From Lophius americanus (lineage: Eukaryota; Chordata; Actinopteri; Lophiiformes; Lophiidae), in assembly GCA_037951165.1 (NCBI GenBank), contig JBBDHG010000487.1, positions 85,001 through 149,000 on the forward strand: a stretch of 64,000 bases of DNA, read 5' to 3'. Within the stretch, counting starts at the first letter, position 1, and each line of letters starts with the position of its first letter. The position numbers were made by a program, and so were the translations under genes. Positions 1 through 12,081 of this stretch are shown here, piece by piece. Below the pieces are notes generated by a model. The model saw only the letters and a list, made by a program, of their open reading frames with translations. It made no database searches and was not told the DNA's origin.

Positions 1-1128
1 TTGTTGTGTTGTTGTCTTGTGTTGTTGTGTTGTTGTGTTGTTTAGTTGTGTTGTCTCGTGTTGTTGTGTTGTTGTCTTGTGTTGTCTCGTGTTGTTGTGT
101 TGTTGTGTTGTTGTCTTGTGTTGTTGTCTTGTGTTGTTGTCTTGTGTTGTTGTGTTGTGTTGTTGTCTTGTTGTCTTGTGTTGTTGTCTTGTGTTGTTGT
201 CTTGTGTTGTTGTGTTGTGTTGTTGTCTTGTGTTGTGTTGTTGTCTTGTGATGCCTTGTGTTGTCTCGTGTTGTTGTCTTGTGTTGTTGTCTTGTGTTGT
301 TGTCTCGTGTTGTTGTGTTGTTGTCTTGTGTTGTTGTGTAGTTGTGTTGTTTAGTTGTGTTGTCTCGTGTTGTTGTGTTGTTGTCTTGTGTTGTCTCGTA
401 TTGTTGTGTTGTTGTGTTGTTGTGTTGTCTCGTGTTGTTGTGTTGTTGTGTTGTTGTCTTGTGTTGTTGTCTTGTGTTGTTGTCTTGTGTTGTTGTCTTG
501 TGTTGTGTTGTTGTCTTGTGATGCCTTGTGTTGTCTTGTGTTGTTGTCTTGTGTTGTTGTCTTGTGTTGTTGTCTTGTGTTGTTGTCTTGTGTTGTTGTC
601 TCGTGTTGTTGTGTTGTTGTCTTGTGTTGTTGTGTAGTTGTGTTGTTTAGTTGTGTTGTCTCGTGTTGTTGTGTTGTTGTCTTGTGTTGTCTTGTGTTGT
701 TGTGTTGTTGTCTCGTGTTGTTGTGTAGTTGTGTTGTTTAGTTGTGTTGTCTCGTGTTGTTGTGTTGTTGTCTTGTGTTGTTGTGTAGTTGTGTTGTTTA
801 GTTGTGTTGTCTCGTGTTGTTGTGTTGTTGTATTGTGTTGTCTCGTGTTGTTGTGTTGTTGTGTTGTTGTGTTGTTGTCTTGTGTTGTTGTCTTGTGTTG
901 TTGCGTTGTGTTTTTGTCTTGTTGTCTTGTGTTGTTGTGTTGTGTTGTTGTGTTGTGTTGTTGTGTTGTGTTGTTGTGTTGTTGTCTTGTGTTGTTGTCT
1001 CGTGTTGTTGTGGTGTTGTGTTGTTGTCTTGTGTTGTTGTCTTGTGTTGTTGTGTTGTTGTGTTGTTGTGTTGTGTTGTCTCGTGTTGTTGTGTTGTTGT
1101 GTTGTTGTGTTGTTGTGTTGTTGTCTCG
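1..1128. repeat. TTGTTGTG/TTGTTGTC minisatellite, cut by window edge
   Basis: Almost the whole stretch is built from TTGTTGTG, TTGTTGTC and TTGTGTTGTCTCG variants, so this strand is nearly pure T and G with some C and almost no A. The rare A-containing variants mark larger blocks: GTGTAGTTGTGTTGTTTAG recurs at about 336, 632, 723 and 783, and a TGATGCC variant at about 250 and 520. Open frames on both strands (low-complexity VVVLCC or NNTTTQQ protein) come from repeat composition and are not genes. The array continues beyond base 1. Confidence 0.95.
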
Positions 1129-2124
1129 CGTCGGTCTGGTTGTAGTTTTTTCTGGATCCTGACACGCAGGTTTCAAACTCCTTGAAGCCAAATAAAGAAT
1201 CTCTACTTTGTTTTATTTCCGTGTCCTTAGATCCGCCAGGAGCAAAACTTCAAAAGGGGAAACCGTCACCTTGATGTTTCCAGCGAAGTTTTCCAGCGAA
1301 GCCTCCCTCAGAGGACGAGCGCTAAGAAAACATCATTATGTGGGGAAACGTCCCGGTAATAAAGCCAAACGGCACTGAGGTGAAGTTGTCAGGAATGATA
1401 AATGGCAGCTCGGCATCCTGAATGTGTTTGGCGCCCTTGCCGCGTTGACTTCCTCTCCTGAGGGCGGGTTCTGGAGCGCCGGGCTCGGCCCAGAGCTCCG
1501 ACCTCAACCTCTCCGACGGGACAGAGGCGGCGGACAGACCGCCAGGAAACGTAACGCCGAGCTTTCAGCATTCATTCCGACTCACACCCACGCAGAAGTT
1601 CTCCGGCCCTCCGGGGGGAGGGGCTTGATTTTGGACCCTGGAGGATCAGAGACCAGAGAACTTGAGCAGGTGTTTGAAATATGAGGAGAAGTGAGGAAAG
1701 AGGAAAGACCGAAGTTTCTTTCTTCTTCTTCGTGTATTCATTTCATTTCAAGTCTTTTTTCAGCTCGCCTCAACCTCAAGTAGAGATTCTGATGGACGCC
1801 ATCAGAACCGCTGCAGAACCCATCCAACCCAAACCAGCGTAAAAACTACCTTCATCATCAGTAAAACCTGAAAAGATGGTTTCAGTTCAAATGTGGTGAA
1901 TTCTATATGAAAACTAAACTAGGATACATCCCTGAAAAGACCCCAATCCCCTGCGTTGTGCCGGGTACAATGTGTTTCGTAAAGAAGCTCCCCCTTGTGA
2001 CTGGAATATGAACTATTAAAAAAAGAATGACGTTTACTCGATAGATCTACTCCTGTCGATTCATCTTCATCAAATATGGAATAAATGGGAGCAACGTTGG
2101 AGAATGATGGACAGGAATACTTTT
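1129..2124. other. Unique non-coding stretch, possible degenerate repeat at its end
   Basis: No supported gene. Short open frames around 1322-1684 overlap on both strands and resemble no family I know. The sequence near 1985-2010 contains a GCTCCCCCTTGTG core in the same orientation as the interspersed repeat just downstream, so 1830-2124 may be an older part of that element. Confidence 0.5.
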
Positions 2125-2216
2125 ACACATAAAGCTCCCCCTAGTGCCACAAACGCACAACTGACCTTTGCGCAAATCACTCCAGTTCTTCCTCACACTG
2201 CGGTGTATGTGGGTAT
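2125..2216 (-). mobile_element. Interspersed repeat family R1, copy 1 (inverted)
   Basis: Read on the minus strand this segment contains CCCACATACACC, then GAGGAAGAACTGGAGTGATT, then CACTAGGGGGAGCT. The same ordered blocks occur on the plus strand at 3217-3300 and, more diverged, at 12082-12160. Three copies with shared order in one window show a dispersed repeat, probably a non-autonomous transposon or retroposon fragment. I see no terminal repeats or coding part, so the class is unknown. Confidence 0.65.
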
Positions 2217-2228
2217 AAAGTTTGGGTT

Positions 2229-2260
2229 CGCGTTATCGCGTTATCGCGTTATCGCGTTAA
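2229..2260 (+). repeat. CGCGTTAT short tandem repeat, four copies
   Basis: Three perfect copies of the 8-bp unit CGCGTTAT are followed by CGCGTTAA, directly beside the R1 copy. Confidence 0.9.
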
Positions 2261-2850
2261 CACAAAGGATCAGCGGCGATGATGAAGATTCCAAAATATC
2301 CCGACTTTTCTGTGAGATACGGAAAAAAACACGGAAAATATCAGCGAGGTTTTAGATCCACCCACAGATGAGAACAGAGAAGAATCATCAGGTAGACATG
2401 AGAGCAAGGTATCGGTTCTGGTCCTCACAGAACCTCCGTGGGTTCTTTTAAACCTGGCCTCGTCCATGTTGAGCTGGTTCTGGACTCACATCCAGGCGAG
2501 GAAGTTTTGCATCAGTGATGGAGATCACGAGTCATCAGGACATCTGCAGCGGGGTTCCACAAGGGAACCGTCTCGGCCCGTAAAAGTTCTCTGACAGCGA
2601 CTCGGTATCATTTGAAAGTCTTAGCTCCGTTCGGTTCCGAGGACCCGGTTCTGCAGGTGTCTGCTGAAGCCGGCGCTGCTGCAGCTGTGAACCCGTCTGT
2701 GGGCAGCAGACGGATCAACACCCACTCCAGCTTATAAAAGTTCAATGGAGACAAAAGGGAGACCCCCGCAGACAAACAGAGTAATTATCCCACCGCTTCA
2801 TCATTCATGAGTCCCACATGGACCAGAAGACAAAAAGACATTTTTAAAGC
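2261..2850. other. Unique non-coding stretch
   Basis: No open frame, splice-bounded exon or RNA gene that I can support. The short words GGTTCTG and CAGAACC are frequent, as in most of the unique DNA of this window. Confidence 0.5.
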
Positions 2851-2972
2851 TAATATATGATATATAATATATATAATTATATAATATATAATATATAATA
2901 TAATATATATTATATATTATATATTATATATGATATATTATATATGATATATTATATATTATATATTATATT
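2851..2972. repeat. AT-rich tract of ATATAAT/TATATGATAT units
   Basis: About 120 bases contain almost only A and T, arranged as overlapping short palindromes (TATATATTATATATTATATA type), so hairpins are possible on either strand. Confidence 0.9.
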
Positions 2973-3216
2973 GTAGATACTCATAAATAACAAGGTCATG
3001 AATTCTCTCTCTGAATGTGTTTGTGGTTCAACTGAATTATTACAGTTAAGATGGATAAAAACATCATTGGGCTTATTTAACTTTTAGAATCAAGTATTTG
3101 AGGAATTATGAGTGCATGAATTTTTTCATCTGGCTCAGAACTCAGAATGTGTCCCCTCTCTCATTCCGTCCCTGAGTATTCAAGAACTATTTCATGGATC
3201 GTTTTCTGGTTTCAGA

Positions 3217-3382
3217 CCCACATACACCTTAGTTTGAGGAAGAGCTGGAGTTATTCCTGGAGAGATCGGTTCTGTAGTTTGGACACTAGGGGGAGCTATG
3301 GGCCATAGTTTCTCATCCGTCGGTCTGATTTAGTCCAAATTTGGTCCAAATGAATCAACTAGAGGAGATCTGTCTCGTTTCT
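3217..3382 (+). mobile_element. Interspersed repeat family R1, copy 2
   Basis: CCCACATACACC, GAGGAAGAGCTGGAGTTATT and CACTAGGGGGAGCTATG match copy 1 in order and spacing. The downstream part (GGGCCATAGTTTC, then CTGATTTAGTCC, then AGAGGAGATCT) matches the copy at 12082-12310. The element runs directly into the 20-bp minisatellite that begins at 3384. Confidence 0.65.
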
Positions 3383-3383
3383 T

Positions 3384-6300
3384 CATGTTTTACTCTAATA
3401 GTTCGTGTTTTACTCTAATAGTTTGTTTTTTACTCTAATAGTTTGTGTTTTACTCTAATAGTTCCTGTTTTACTTTAATAGTTCATGTTTTACTCTAATA
3501 GTTCCTGTTTTACTCTAATAGTTTGTGTTTTACTTTAATAGTTTGTGTTTTACTTTAATAGTTCGTGTTTTACTCTAATAGTTCGTGTTTTACTTTAATA
3601 GTTTGTGTTTTACTTTAATAGTTCGTGTTTTACTTTAATAGTTCGTGTTTTACTCTAGTAGTTCGTGTTTTACTTTAATAGTTTGTGTTTTACTCTAATA
3701 GTTTGTGTTTTACTCTAATAGTTTGTGTTTTACTCTAATAGTTCGTGTTTTACTCTAATAGTTCGTGTTTTACTCTAATAGTTTGTGTTTTACTCTAATA
3801 TTTCGTGTTTTACTCTAATAGTTTGTGTTTTACTCTAATAGTTCGTGTTTTACTTTAATAGTTCGTGTTTTACTTTAATAGTTTGTGTTTTACTCAAGTA
3901 GTTCGTGTTTTACTTTAATAGTTTGTGTTTTACTCTAATAGTTTGTGTTTTACTCTAATAGTTCGTGTTTTACTCTAATAGTTTGTGTTTTACTCTAATA
4001 GTTCGTGTTTTACTCTAATAGTTTGTGTTTTACTCTAATATTTCGTGTTTTACTCTAATAGTTTGTGTTTTACTCTAATAGTTTGTGTTTTACTCTAATA
4101 GTTTGTGTTTTACTCTAATAGTTCGTTTTTTACTCTAATAGTTTGTGTTTTACTCTAGTAGTTCGTGTTTTACTTTAATAGTTTGTGTTTTACTTTAATA
4201 GTTCCTGTTTTACTCTAATAGTTTGTGTTTTACTCTAATAGTTCCTGTTTTACTCTAATAGTTTGTGTTTTACTCTAATAGTTTGTGTTTTACTTTAATA
4301 GTTCCTGTTTTACTCTAATAGTTCCTGTTTTACTCTAATAGTTCCTGTTTTACTCTAATAGTTTGTGTTTTACTCTAGTAGTTTGTGTTTTACTCTAATA
4401 GTTTGTGTTTTACTTTAATAGTTCGTGTTTTAATTTAATAGTTCATGTTTTACTCTAATAGTTCATGTTTTACTCTAATAGTTTGTGTTTTACTGTAATA
4501 GTTTGTGTTTTACTTAATAGTTTGTGATTTACTTTAATAGTTTGTGCTTTACTCTAATAGTTCCTGTTTTACTCTAATAGTTTGTGTTTTACTCTAATAG
4601 TTTGTGTTTTACTCTAATAGTTTGTGTTTTACTCTAATAGTTTGTGTTTTACTCTAATAGTTTGTGTTTTACTTTAATAGTTTGTGTTTTACTCTAATAG
4701 TTTGTGTTTTACTCTAATAGTTTGTCTTTTACTGTAATAGTTTGTGTTTTACTTAATAGTTTGTAATTTACTTTAATAGTTTGTGTTTTACTCTAATAGT
4801 TTGTGTTTTACTCTAATAGTTTGTGTTTTACTCTAATAGTTTGTGTTTTACTCTAATAGTTTGTGTTTTACTGTAATAGTTTGTGTTTTACTTAATAGTT
4901 TGTAATTTACTTTAATAGTTTGTGTTTTACTCCAATAGTTTGTGTTTTACTTTAATAGTTTGTGCTTTACTCTAATAGTTTGTGTTTTACTTTAATAGTT
5001 TGTGTTTTACTCTAATAGTTTGTGTTTTTCTCTAATAGTTCGTGTTTTACTTTAATAGATTGTGTTTTACTTTAATAGTTTGTGTTTTACTTAATAGTTT
5101 GTGATTTACTTTAATAGTTTGTGTTTTACTCTAATAGTTCGTGTTTTACTCTAATAGTTTGTGTTTTACTCTAATAGTTTGTGTTTTACTGTAATAGTTT
5201 GTGTTTTACTTTAATAGTTCGTGTTTTACTCTAATAGTTTATGTTTTACTCTAATAGTTTGTGTTTTACTTTAATATTTCCTGTTTTACTCTAATAGTTT
5301 GTGTTTTACTTTAATAGTTTGTGTTTTACTTTAATAGTTTGTGTTTTACTTTAATAGTTCCTGTTTTACTCTAATAGTTTGTGTTTTACTCTAATAGTTC
5401 CTGTTTTACTCTAATAGTTTGTGTTTTACTTTAATAGTTCCTGTTTTACTCTAATAGTTCCTGTTTTACTCTAATAGTTCCTGTTTTACTCTAATAGTTT
5501 GTGTTTTACTTTAATAGTTCCTGTTTTACTCTAATAGTTTGTGTTTTACTTTAATAGTTCCTGTTTTACTGTAATAGTTCCTGTTTTACTCTAATAGTTT
5601 GTGTTTTACTCTAATAGTTTGTGTTTTACTCTAATAGTTCCTGTTTTACTCTAATAGTTCCTGTTTTACTCTAATAGTTCGTGTTTTACTTTAATAGTTC
5701 CTGTTTTACTGTAATAGTTCCTGTTTTACTCTAATAGTTTGTGTTTTACTCTAATAGTTTGTGTTTTACTCTAATAGTTCCTGTTTTACTCTAATAGTTC
5801 CTGTTTTACTCTAATAGTTTGTGTTTTACTCCAACAGTTTGTGTTTTACTTTAATAGTTCCTGTTTTACTCTAATAGTTCCTGTTTTACTCTAATAGTTC
5901 CTGTTTTACTCTAATAGTTTGTGTTTTACTCTAGTAGTTCGTGTTTTACTTTAATAGTTTGTGTTTTACTTTAATAGTTCCTGTTTTACTCTAATAGTTT
6001 GTGTTTTACTCTAATAGTTCCTGTTTTACTCTAATAGTTTGTGTTTTACTGTAATAGTTTGTGTTTTACTTTAATAGTTAGTGTTTTACTCTAATAGTTT
6101 GTGTTTTACTCTAATAGTTTGTGTTTTACTTTAATAGTTCCTGTTTTACTCTAATAGTTCCTGTTTTACTCTAATAGTTCCTGTTTTACTCTAATAGTTT
6201 GTGTTTTACTCTAGTAGTTCGTGTTTTACTTTAATAGTTTGTGTTTTACTTTAATAGTTCCTGTTTTACTCTAATAGTTTGTGTTTTACTCTAATAGTTC

Positions 6301-7068
6301 CTGTTTTACTCTAATAGTTTGTGTTTTACTCTAATAGTTTGTGTTTTACTTTAATAGTTCCTGTTTTACTCTAATAGTTCCTGTTTTACTCTAATAGTTT
6401 GTGTTTTACTCTAGTAGTTTGTGTTTTACTGAAATAGTTCCTGTTTTACTCTAATAGTTTGTGTTTTACTTTAATAGTTAGTGTTTTACTCTAATAGTTT
6501 GTGTTTTACTCTAATAGTTTGTGTTTTACTTTAATAGTTCCTGTTTTACTCTAATAGTTCCTGTTTTACTCTAATAGTTCCTGTTTTACTTTAATAGTTT
6601 GTGTTTTACTTTAATAGTTTGTGTTTTACTTTAATAGTTCGTGTTTTACTCTAATAGTTCGTGTTTTACTTTAATAGTTTGTGTTTTACTCTAATAGTTC
6701 GTGTTTTACTCTAATAGTTTGTGTTTTACTCTAATAGTTCCTGTTTTACTCTAATAGTTTGTGTTTTACTCTAATAGTTCCTGTTTTACTCTAATAGTTC
6801 CTGTTTTACTCTAATAGTTTGTGTTTTACTCTAATAGTTCCTGTTTTACTCTAATAGTTTGTGTTTTACTCTAATAGTTCCTGTTTTACTCTAATAGTTT
6901 GTGTTTTACTCTAATAGTTCCTGTTTTACTCTAATAGTTTGTGTTTTACTCTAATAGTTCCTGTTTTACTCTAATAGTTCCTGTTTTACTCTAATAGTTT
7001 GTGTTTTACTCTAATAGTTTGTGTTTTACTTTAATAGTTAGTGTTTTACTCTAATAGTTCGTGTTTTA
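3384..7068 (+). repeat. 3.7 kb minisatellite, 20-bp unit GTTTGTGTTTTACTCTAATA
   Basis: About 184 tandem copies of a 20-bp AT-rich unit. The main variants are GTTTGTG, GTTCGTG, GTTCCTG and GTTCATG at the 5' part and ACTCTAATA, ACTTTAATA and ACTCTAGTA at the 3' part. Variants are zoned: TTCGTG types are common before about 4.5 kb, TTTGTG dominates 4.5-5.2 kb, and TTCCTG alternates with TTTGTG after that. Units of 19 bp with the sequence TTTTACTTAATAG start near 4501, 4740, 4879 and 5078, showing higher-order blocks. There are no spacers, so it is not a CRISPR array. Confidence 0.97.
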
Positions 7069-7979
7069 AGAACCGCTCTGAGGTGGACTTGAACCCAGAA
7101 CCGACCTGCTGTGAGACAAGAATCCAGCTTTGAAAACGACTCTGGTTTGAGTTCTCCGTTTTCAGACTGCAGACTTTCAAAGACTTTGTGTGAAGAGATG
7201 AAAGTGTGAGGGAACAACAGGACGGCGAAGCAGCGATGAGCAACAACCTCCATCAGCGCTAAATTATTCAGTAATTAGGTATGAAAGAACAGCTGGAGAT
7301 TCAGACATTTAAAAGAAAATGTTTGAAAACAAGGATGAGCGATGGTGATGAGTTAGTCGGCAGAGACTAAATGGGTGTTTACATCCTGGATGAGCGCCCT
7401 GTTCTAGAGACGGACGCTCGCCGCCGCCTCTTCTCCTCCACCTCCTTCCTCCTCATTGGATTCAGAACGTGAATAAATGTCACCGGCCCCCCAAACGTCT
7501 GCTTTAACCTGGTCAGCCACAAACGCGTCTATTAAACCCTGTTGATTTGTAGCAGAGCGGCGGGGGCTCCTGCACAAACAGTGAATAAATGAAATGGAGG
7601 CTGATGCAGTCGGCAGCACCGCTGTGAAACCGAATCCACCAGACGGGTCTCGAGTTCGGGGAGAGGGCATGAAAACAGGGAAATGGATGATTATAGAGAA
7701 GGCGAATTACATTAGTGTATCGAATTAAAGAGACGTCTGGTATATCCAGCTGAGATAGAGGCCGAGCGCCGGAGAGGGAGGGGGGATGAAGATGAATGCA
7801 GAAGACAGGACAAAGACATTGTGTGAGAGACGCAGCAGAGGACGGATGAGGGAGAAGGAGAAGCACCAGGCTAAAAATACCTCCAACCGGATGACTTCCT
7901 TACTGTTGTCGACGGTGTGCTGAAATAAAGCTCTGAGCTTCTTTCTGTTCTTTCATTCTTCTCTGGGTTTTCTGCACCG
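7069..7979. other. Unique non-coding stretch
   Basis: No supported gene. Overlapping open frames of 71-117 residues on the minus strand (7038-7866) have no recognisable domain and disagree in frame. Confidence 0.5.
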
Positions 7980-8042
7980 GGTGTGTGTGTGTGTGCGTGT
8001 GTGTGCGTGTGCGTGTGTGTGCGTGTGCGTGTGTGCGTGTGT

Positions 8043-8078
<36 letters not shown>
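7980..8078 (+). repeat. (GT)n microsatellite with GCGTGT interruptions
   Basis: About 100 bases of GT dinucleotides are interrupted by regularly placed GC steps, ending in an uninterrupted GT run. This alternating purine-pyrimidine sequence is a classical Z-DNA-prone type. Confidence 0.95.
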
Positions 8079-8652
8079 TAGACGAGGGTTACTGGTTACC
8101 GGAGAACAACAAAGCGCCCAGTCGACCCACTGAGAGCAGATTAAGGCAAACAACATTACGATGACATCATTAAGGACATCTAAGGCGTTCATGTCTTCTG
8201 ATGTAATTACAAACTTCTCAAACTGTCTCCGTCCATTATCTGAAATTCTAAACTTTTAGCTGAGTCCTAACAGAACCGACACAAACCGGACCGTCGTCCC
8301 AGCATCCCTCATTTAAGAAGAATAAATATTCTATTCTATCTATTTATCACAAAATGAGTCCATGAAACCTACAAGGACGATGAAACCAAAGTATTACTCC
8401 TTCTTTCCAGAATCTTCTCACGGACCTCTGAGGGGTAGAAACTGATACTTCTTCATTTGATCATTTTCAGATTTCTTTAATTTCCTGATTTTTATGACAT
8501 TTAACATATAACTTACTTTACTCAGTTTAACTGTTTAACAGAAAGAAACACTCGACCAAATCAGTGAAATGTCACTCATTCTTTATAGGGGTCATCTCTA
8601 AGGAAACATCAAGAGTGTGGACTTCAAAGCCACGAGAGTGGAGGTCAGACTC
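8079..8652. other. Unique AT-rich non-coding stretch
   Basis: Nothing recognisable. Stop codons are frequent in all frames. Confidence 0.5.
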
Positions 8653-9192
8653 TTGACTGTTGACTGTTTGTTGACTGTTTACTGTTGACTGTTTACTGTG
8701 GATTGTTGACTGTTTGTTGACTGTTTGTTGACTGTTTGTTGACTGTTTGTTGACTGTTGACTGTTTACTGTTGACTGTTTACTGTTGACTGTTTACTGTG
8801 GATTGTTGACTGTTTGTTGACTGTTTGTTGACTGTTTGTTGACTGTTTGTTGTCTGTTGATTGTTGACTGTTTGTTAACTGTTTGTTGACTGTTTGTTGA
8901 CTGTTTACTGTTTGTTGATTGTTGACTGTTTGTTGATTGTTTACTGTTGGCTGTTTACTGTTGACTGTTTGTTGACTGTTTACTGTTGACTGTTTACTGT
9001 TGACTGTTGACTGTTTACTGTGGATTGTTGACTGTTTGTTGACTGTTTGTTGACTGTTTGTTGACTGTTTGTTGTCTGTTGATTGTTGACTGTTTGTTAA
9101 CTGTTTGTTGACTGTTTGTTGACTGTTTACTGTTGACTGTTTGTTGATTGTTGACTGTTTGTTGATTGTTTACTGTTGGCTGTTTACTGTGT
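8653..9192 (+). repeat. TGTTTGTTGACTG minisatellite with a 222-bp duplication
   Basis: Mixed units TTGACTG, TTTGTTGACTG and TTTACTGTTGACTG are repeated for 540 bases. A block beginning GTTTACTGTGGATTGTTGAC at 8791 recurs at 9013 with nearly the same order of rare variants (TTGTCTG, TTGATTG, TTAACTG, TTGGCTG). It is therefore a recent 222-bp segmental duplication. The minus-strand open frame at 9015-9245 is low-complexity translation of the array. Confidence 0.95.
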
Positions 9193-10140
9193 TGAAGAAA
9201 TCTTCTCTTGTCGTCTCTGTCACTCTGCTGTGAAGAAGTATTCACCCCCTGCCGGTTGTTTTGTTGTGTATTTAGTACACATCTCTAAAGAGTGGTGTGT
9301 TTCTTGTTGTCATGTTTACGTGAGAAGAAGACTTTTCTGTAAATAGTAAGAGTTATAAAACATTCAGGGTCTGACTGTTGTCAGTGGTAATACTTGAGTA
9401 TTTATATTTACTTCAGAGTTTAAGTTCTGATCATGATTGTGACGAGAGTTTTTATTTTATTCACACAATCAGCTACACATCCTTTGGATTAGGTGGTCTT
9501 AACATGTTTAACCGGTGCTGGTGGGTCCATGGACCGATGTGACCCAGGAAGTAGCAGACTTTTAAACAGGAAGTGACCTCAGAGGTGCTTTGGTTTGTTT
9601 ACATGACTTTTCGTTGTTTTGTTGGTGTTAATGATAATATTGTGTTAGATGTCGTGTAGTTAGTTTGTGTGTTAATGTTTTATTTCACTCCCTCATGCGT
9701 TCATTCGGTGGGATCTGCTGCTTAAAGACCCCCGTGTTCCTATTTGGTCCAGTCAGCTGGTCTTTGGGTTATTTGTTCCTCTGAGTTCTGCAGCATCCTT
9801 CACTTTACTAACGTTCAGTTTGTTCTTTTTGTGGCCCGTTTGATTGTGTCAGAATCTGACCCTTTATTTCTGTGTTTTTTGGGGGGTCAGGCTAGAACTG
9901 GTCGTCTGTGTCTGACCTTTGAACCTTTGAACCACATTGATATTTTATGTGAATGCAGAATAAATGAACCCATGACAGCATGTATGACCTCCAGCGTCAT
10001 GAACAGAACCGGCTGCTCTGTGCGCTGCCTAGTTCTCCACGAGATTCATGCCTCCATCCATGTTGTGCTTGTTGGAAGCAGCTGGCTGCACCACCCCTCC
10101 TGTTGGTGGTGTAGATTCCTACTAATGCAGGTGTGATACC
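9193..10140. other. Unique non-coding stretch
   Basis: A plus-strand open frame of 130 codons (9744-10136) lies here, but its product has no domain I recognise and no flanking splice signals. I treat it as chance. Confidence 0.5.
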
Positions 10141-10304
10141 TGCGAGTGTTAAATAATGGAAGTTCTTCTGAGCGTGTGTCAGCTGGGATAGGATCCAGTC
10201 CCTGCGACCCTGATCTTACATCTCATGCATGTCATAAATACTCACTGCTGTGACTGAACGGTGTGAGAGGTGGAGGTGGGTGGAGGTGGGTGGAGGTGGA
10301 TGGG
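10141..10304 (+). mobile_element. Retroposon-tail remnant with TGGAGG(T) repeat
   Basis: CAGCTGGGATAGGATCCAG followed by CCCTGCGACCCTG resembles the 3' region of L2-type retroposons common in fish (typically CAGCTGGGATAGGCTCCAGC then GCGACCCTG). A short GTGGAGGTGG array (10269-10304) follows within 60 bases. The family assignment is from memory of the motif; the copy is truncated and diverged. Confidence 0.5.
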
Positions 10305-12081
10305 TGAAAACACTCTATCCTGACATCTTTCCTCGTCTTTCTGACGGGAAGCTCAGATCGAATCATCACATGTTTAATCACGAGAAACTCTGAGGGTCAC
10401 ATGTCAGTGTTTGTCCAGCGCCGGGCCGCAAAAAACAGCTGAAAGACGAAGAAGAGGATTTAATCATCATCATCAGGGTTCAGCCAATGAAAGAGGAAGA
10501 AGTAATTATATTTCTTTAATTCATTTTGTGACCCTCACCTTTACATATTTACATTTTCAACAAACCCAACACAGTGTTGGCGGATCAGCGCCGCGATGCT
10601 GGAACCTACGAGCATCTTCACTGATGATGATGTTTATGGTCAGAACCACGCCTGTTCATGAACATGTGACAGGAACGAAACATAATTAATGCTCCATATT
10701 ATTTATAAACTAAAGTGTTTCCCAGCTGTCAGAACCTCCATTCCAGTAGAACCTTACATGAGGAGGACAGAGTCAGCGGGACGAGACGTGTGACGGCCCC
10801 TCGTGTTTGAGTCGGCGATATGGTTCCTCATTAACGTCCATGAGACGGCACCGCAGCGGGGATCCTGATGAAGAGCGCTCCGGCACGAAAAAAACACATC
10901 GTTAAATTAAACTTGGCTCCACTTTTGTTGCAGTGCAACGCAAAGTCGTCCGTCATCACGCCGCATTGACCGGCCAATTATTTCTGTGCCGGCGAACATT
11001 CCTACGCTGTAATTCTGCTTTTTACAAACACGGACCTCCGTGCGGCCCGAGACGCGTGACACGCCCCTAAAGCTGGGATCCTTCAAGTCTCTCCTCAAAT
11101 TCAGCTTCAAAAGGTGTTTGTGACGGGAAGAAGAACTTCACTTCCTCCATGTGACACTGTTGAGGTGTGGAGCTTTAAGGCACCATGAACAGAACCACCT
11201 GCTGGTTCTCCGCTCGGAAGGACCACCTTCGTCTTCAGAGTGGACATCACAGAGGAGCAGGAGGAGGAAGAGGAGGCTGAGCAGTGAGTGAGGAGTGAGG
11301 TTGGGGGGGCGACCCTGAAGTCTGCATATGTGGCGTCGGTGAGCGAGACCCTGAACAGATAATTATAGATTATTTATGTTTGACTAAAGACAGTGACCAA
11401 CTAAATTCTTTAATCCTAAACTTTTAGTTTCCACGTTAGCGCTGTGAAGTAAAACTACGGACTAGCCTCGGTCTCGTATGTTACCTTACTTATTCTACTT
11501 GTTTATCGTTGTTGTTCTCCTGGATCAGCGGTTCTTATCTTAGAGCCGCGGCGTTTCAGAGGCGCGTTAGCCGTTAGCTTGTTACCGTAACATCGAACCC
11601 CTCAGCTGTCAGTATAAAAACACTTTTGTACAGGTGTGTCTGTTTACAGAGGTGGTTTACTGACTCTGAATGTGTTTTCAAGATAAGGTAGGGAAGCCCA
11701 GAGTCCACGGGCCGAGGTTCTGCCCTGGTTATTTCACCTGCGGCTGTTTCATAGCCGTTATCATTTATCTGAGAAGAGTTTCGTCATGTTTTCAGCCAAC
11801 ATGCCGTAGATTTGTCCCGTCATTATCAAAATGGGTCAAGTGGCGTAGCAGCCATTTATTACTATCAGAACCAGCTGTGGCACCGTTACTTTGGTGACGG
11901 TCTGTCAGCTCTCCAGGTAAGAAGTTCGTCTGCTGGATCCTCCAGCCCACTTTAAGGATTTCTCCATCCTGACGTGACATCATCGATGATGATATCCACC
12001 AAGAGTCAGAGATGATTAAATCCTCCTTCGTCTTAACGCCATTACTCGAGGACGGATCAGGGATCCTTGTCGTATTTTATA
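10305..12081. other. Unique non-coding stretch downstream of nrxn1
   Basis: No gene can be supported over 1.8 kb. Around 11540-11600 there are GTTAGCCGTTAGCTTGTTACC-like words similar in flavour to the array at 19921. Small open frames at 10411-11110 and 11670-11983 have no recognisable products. Confidence 0.45.

Noticed and set aside
1..1128. Telomere-like repeat
   Set aside because: The units are TTGTTGTG/C, not TTAGGG.
3384..7068. CRISPR-like array
   Set aside because: Direct 20-bp units without spacers, in vertebrate DNA; a minisatellite.
9744..10136. 130-codon plus-strand frame
   Set aside because: No recognisable domain, no splice signals and no neighbouring exons.
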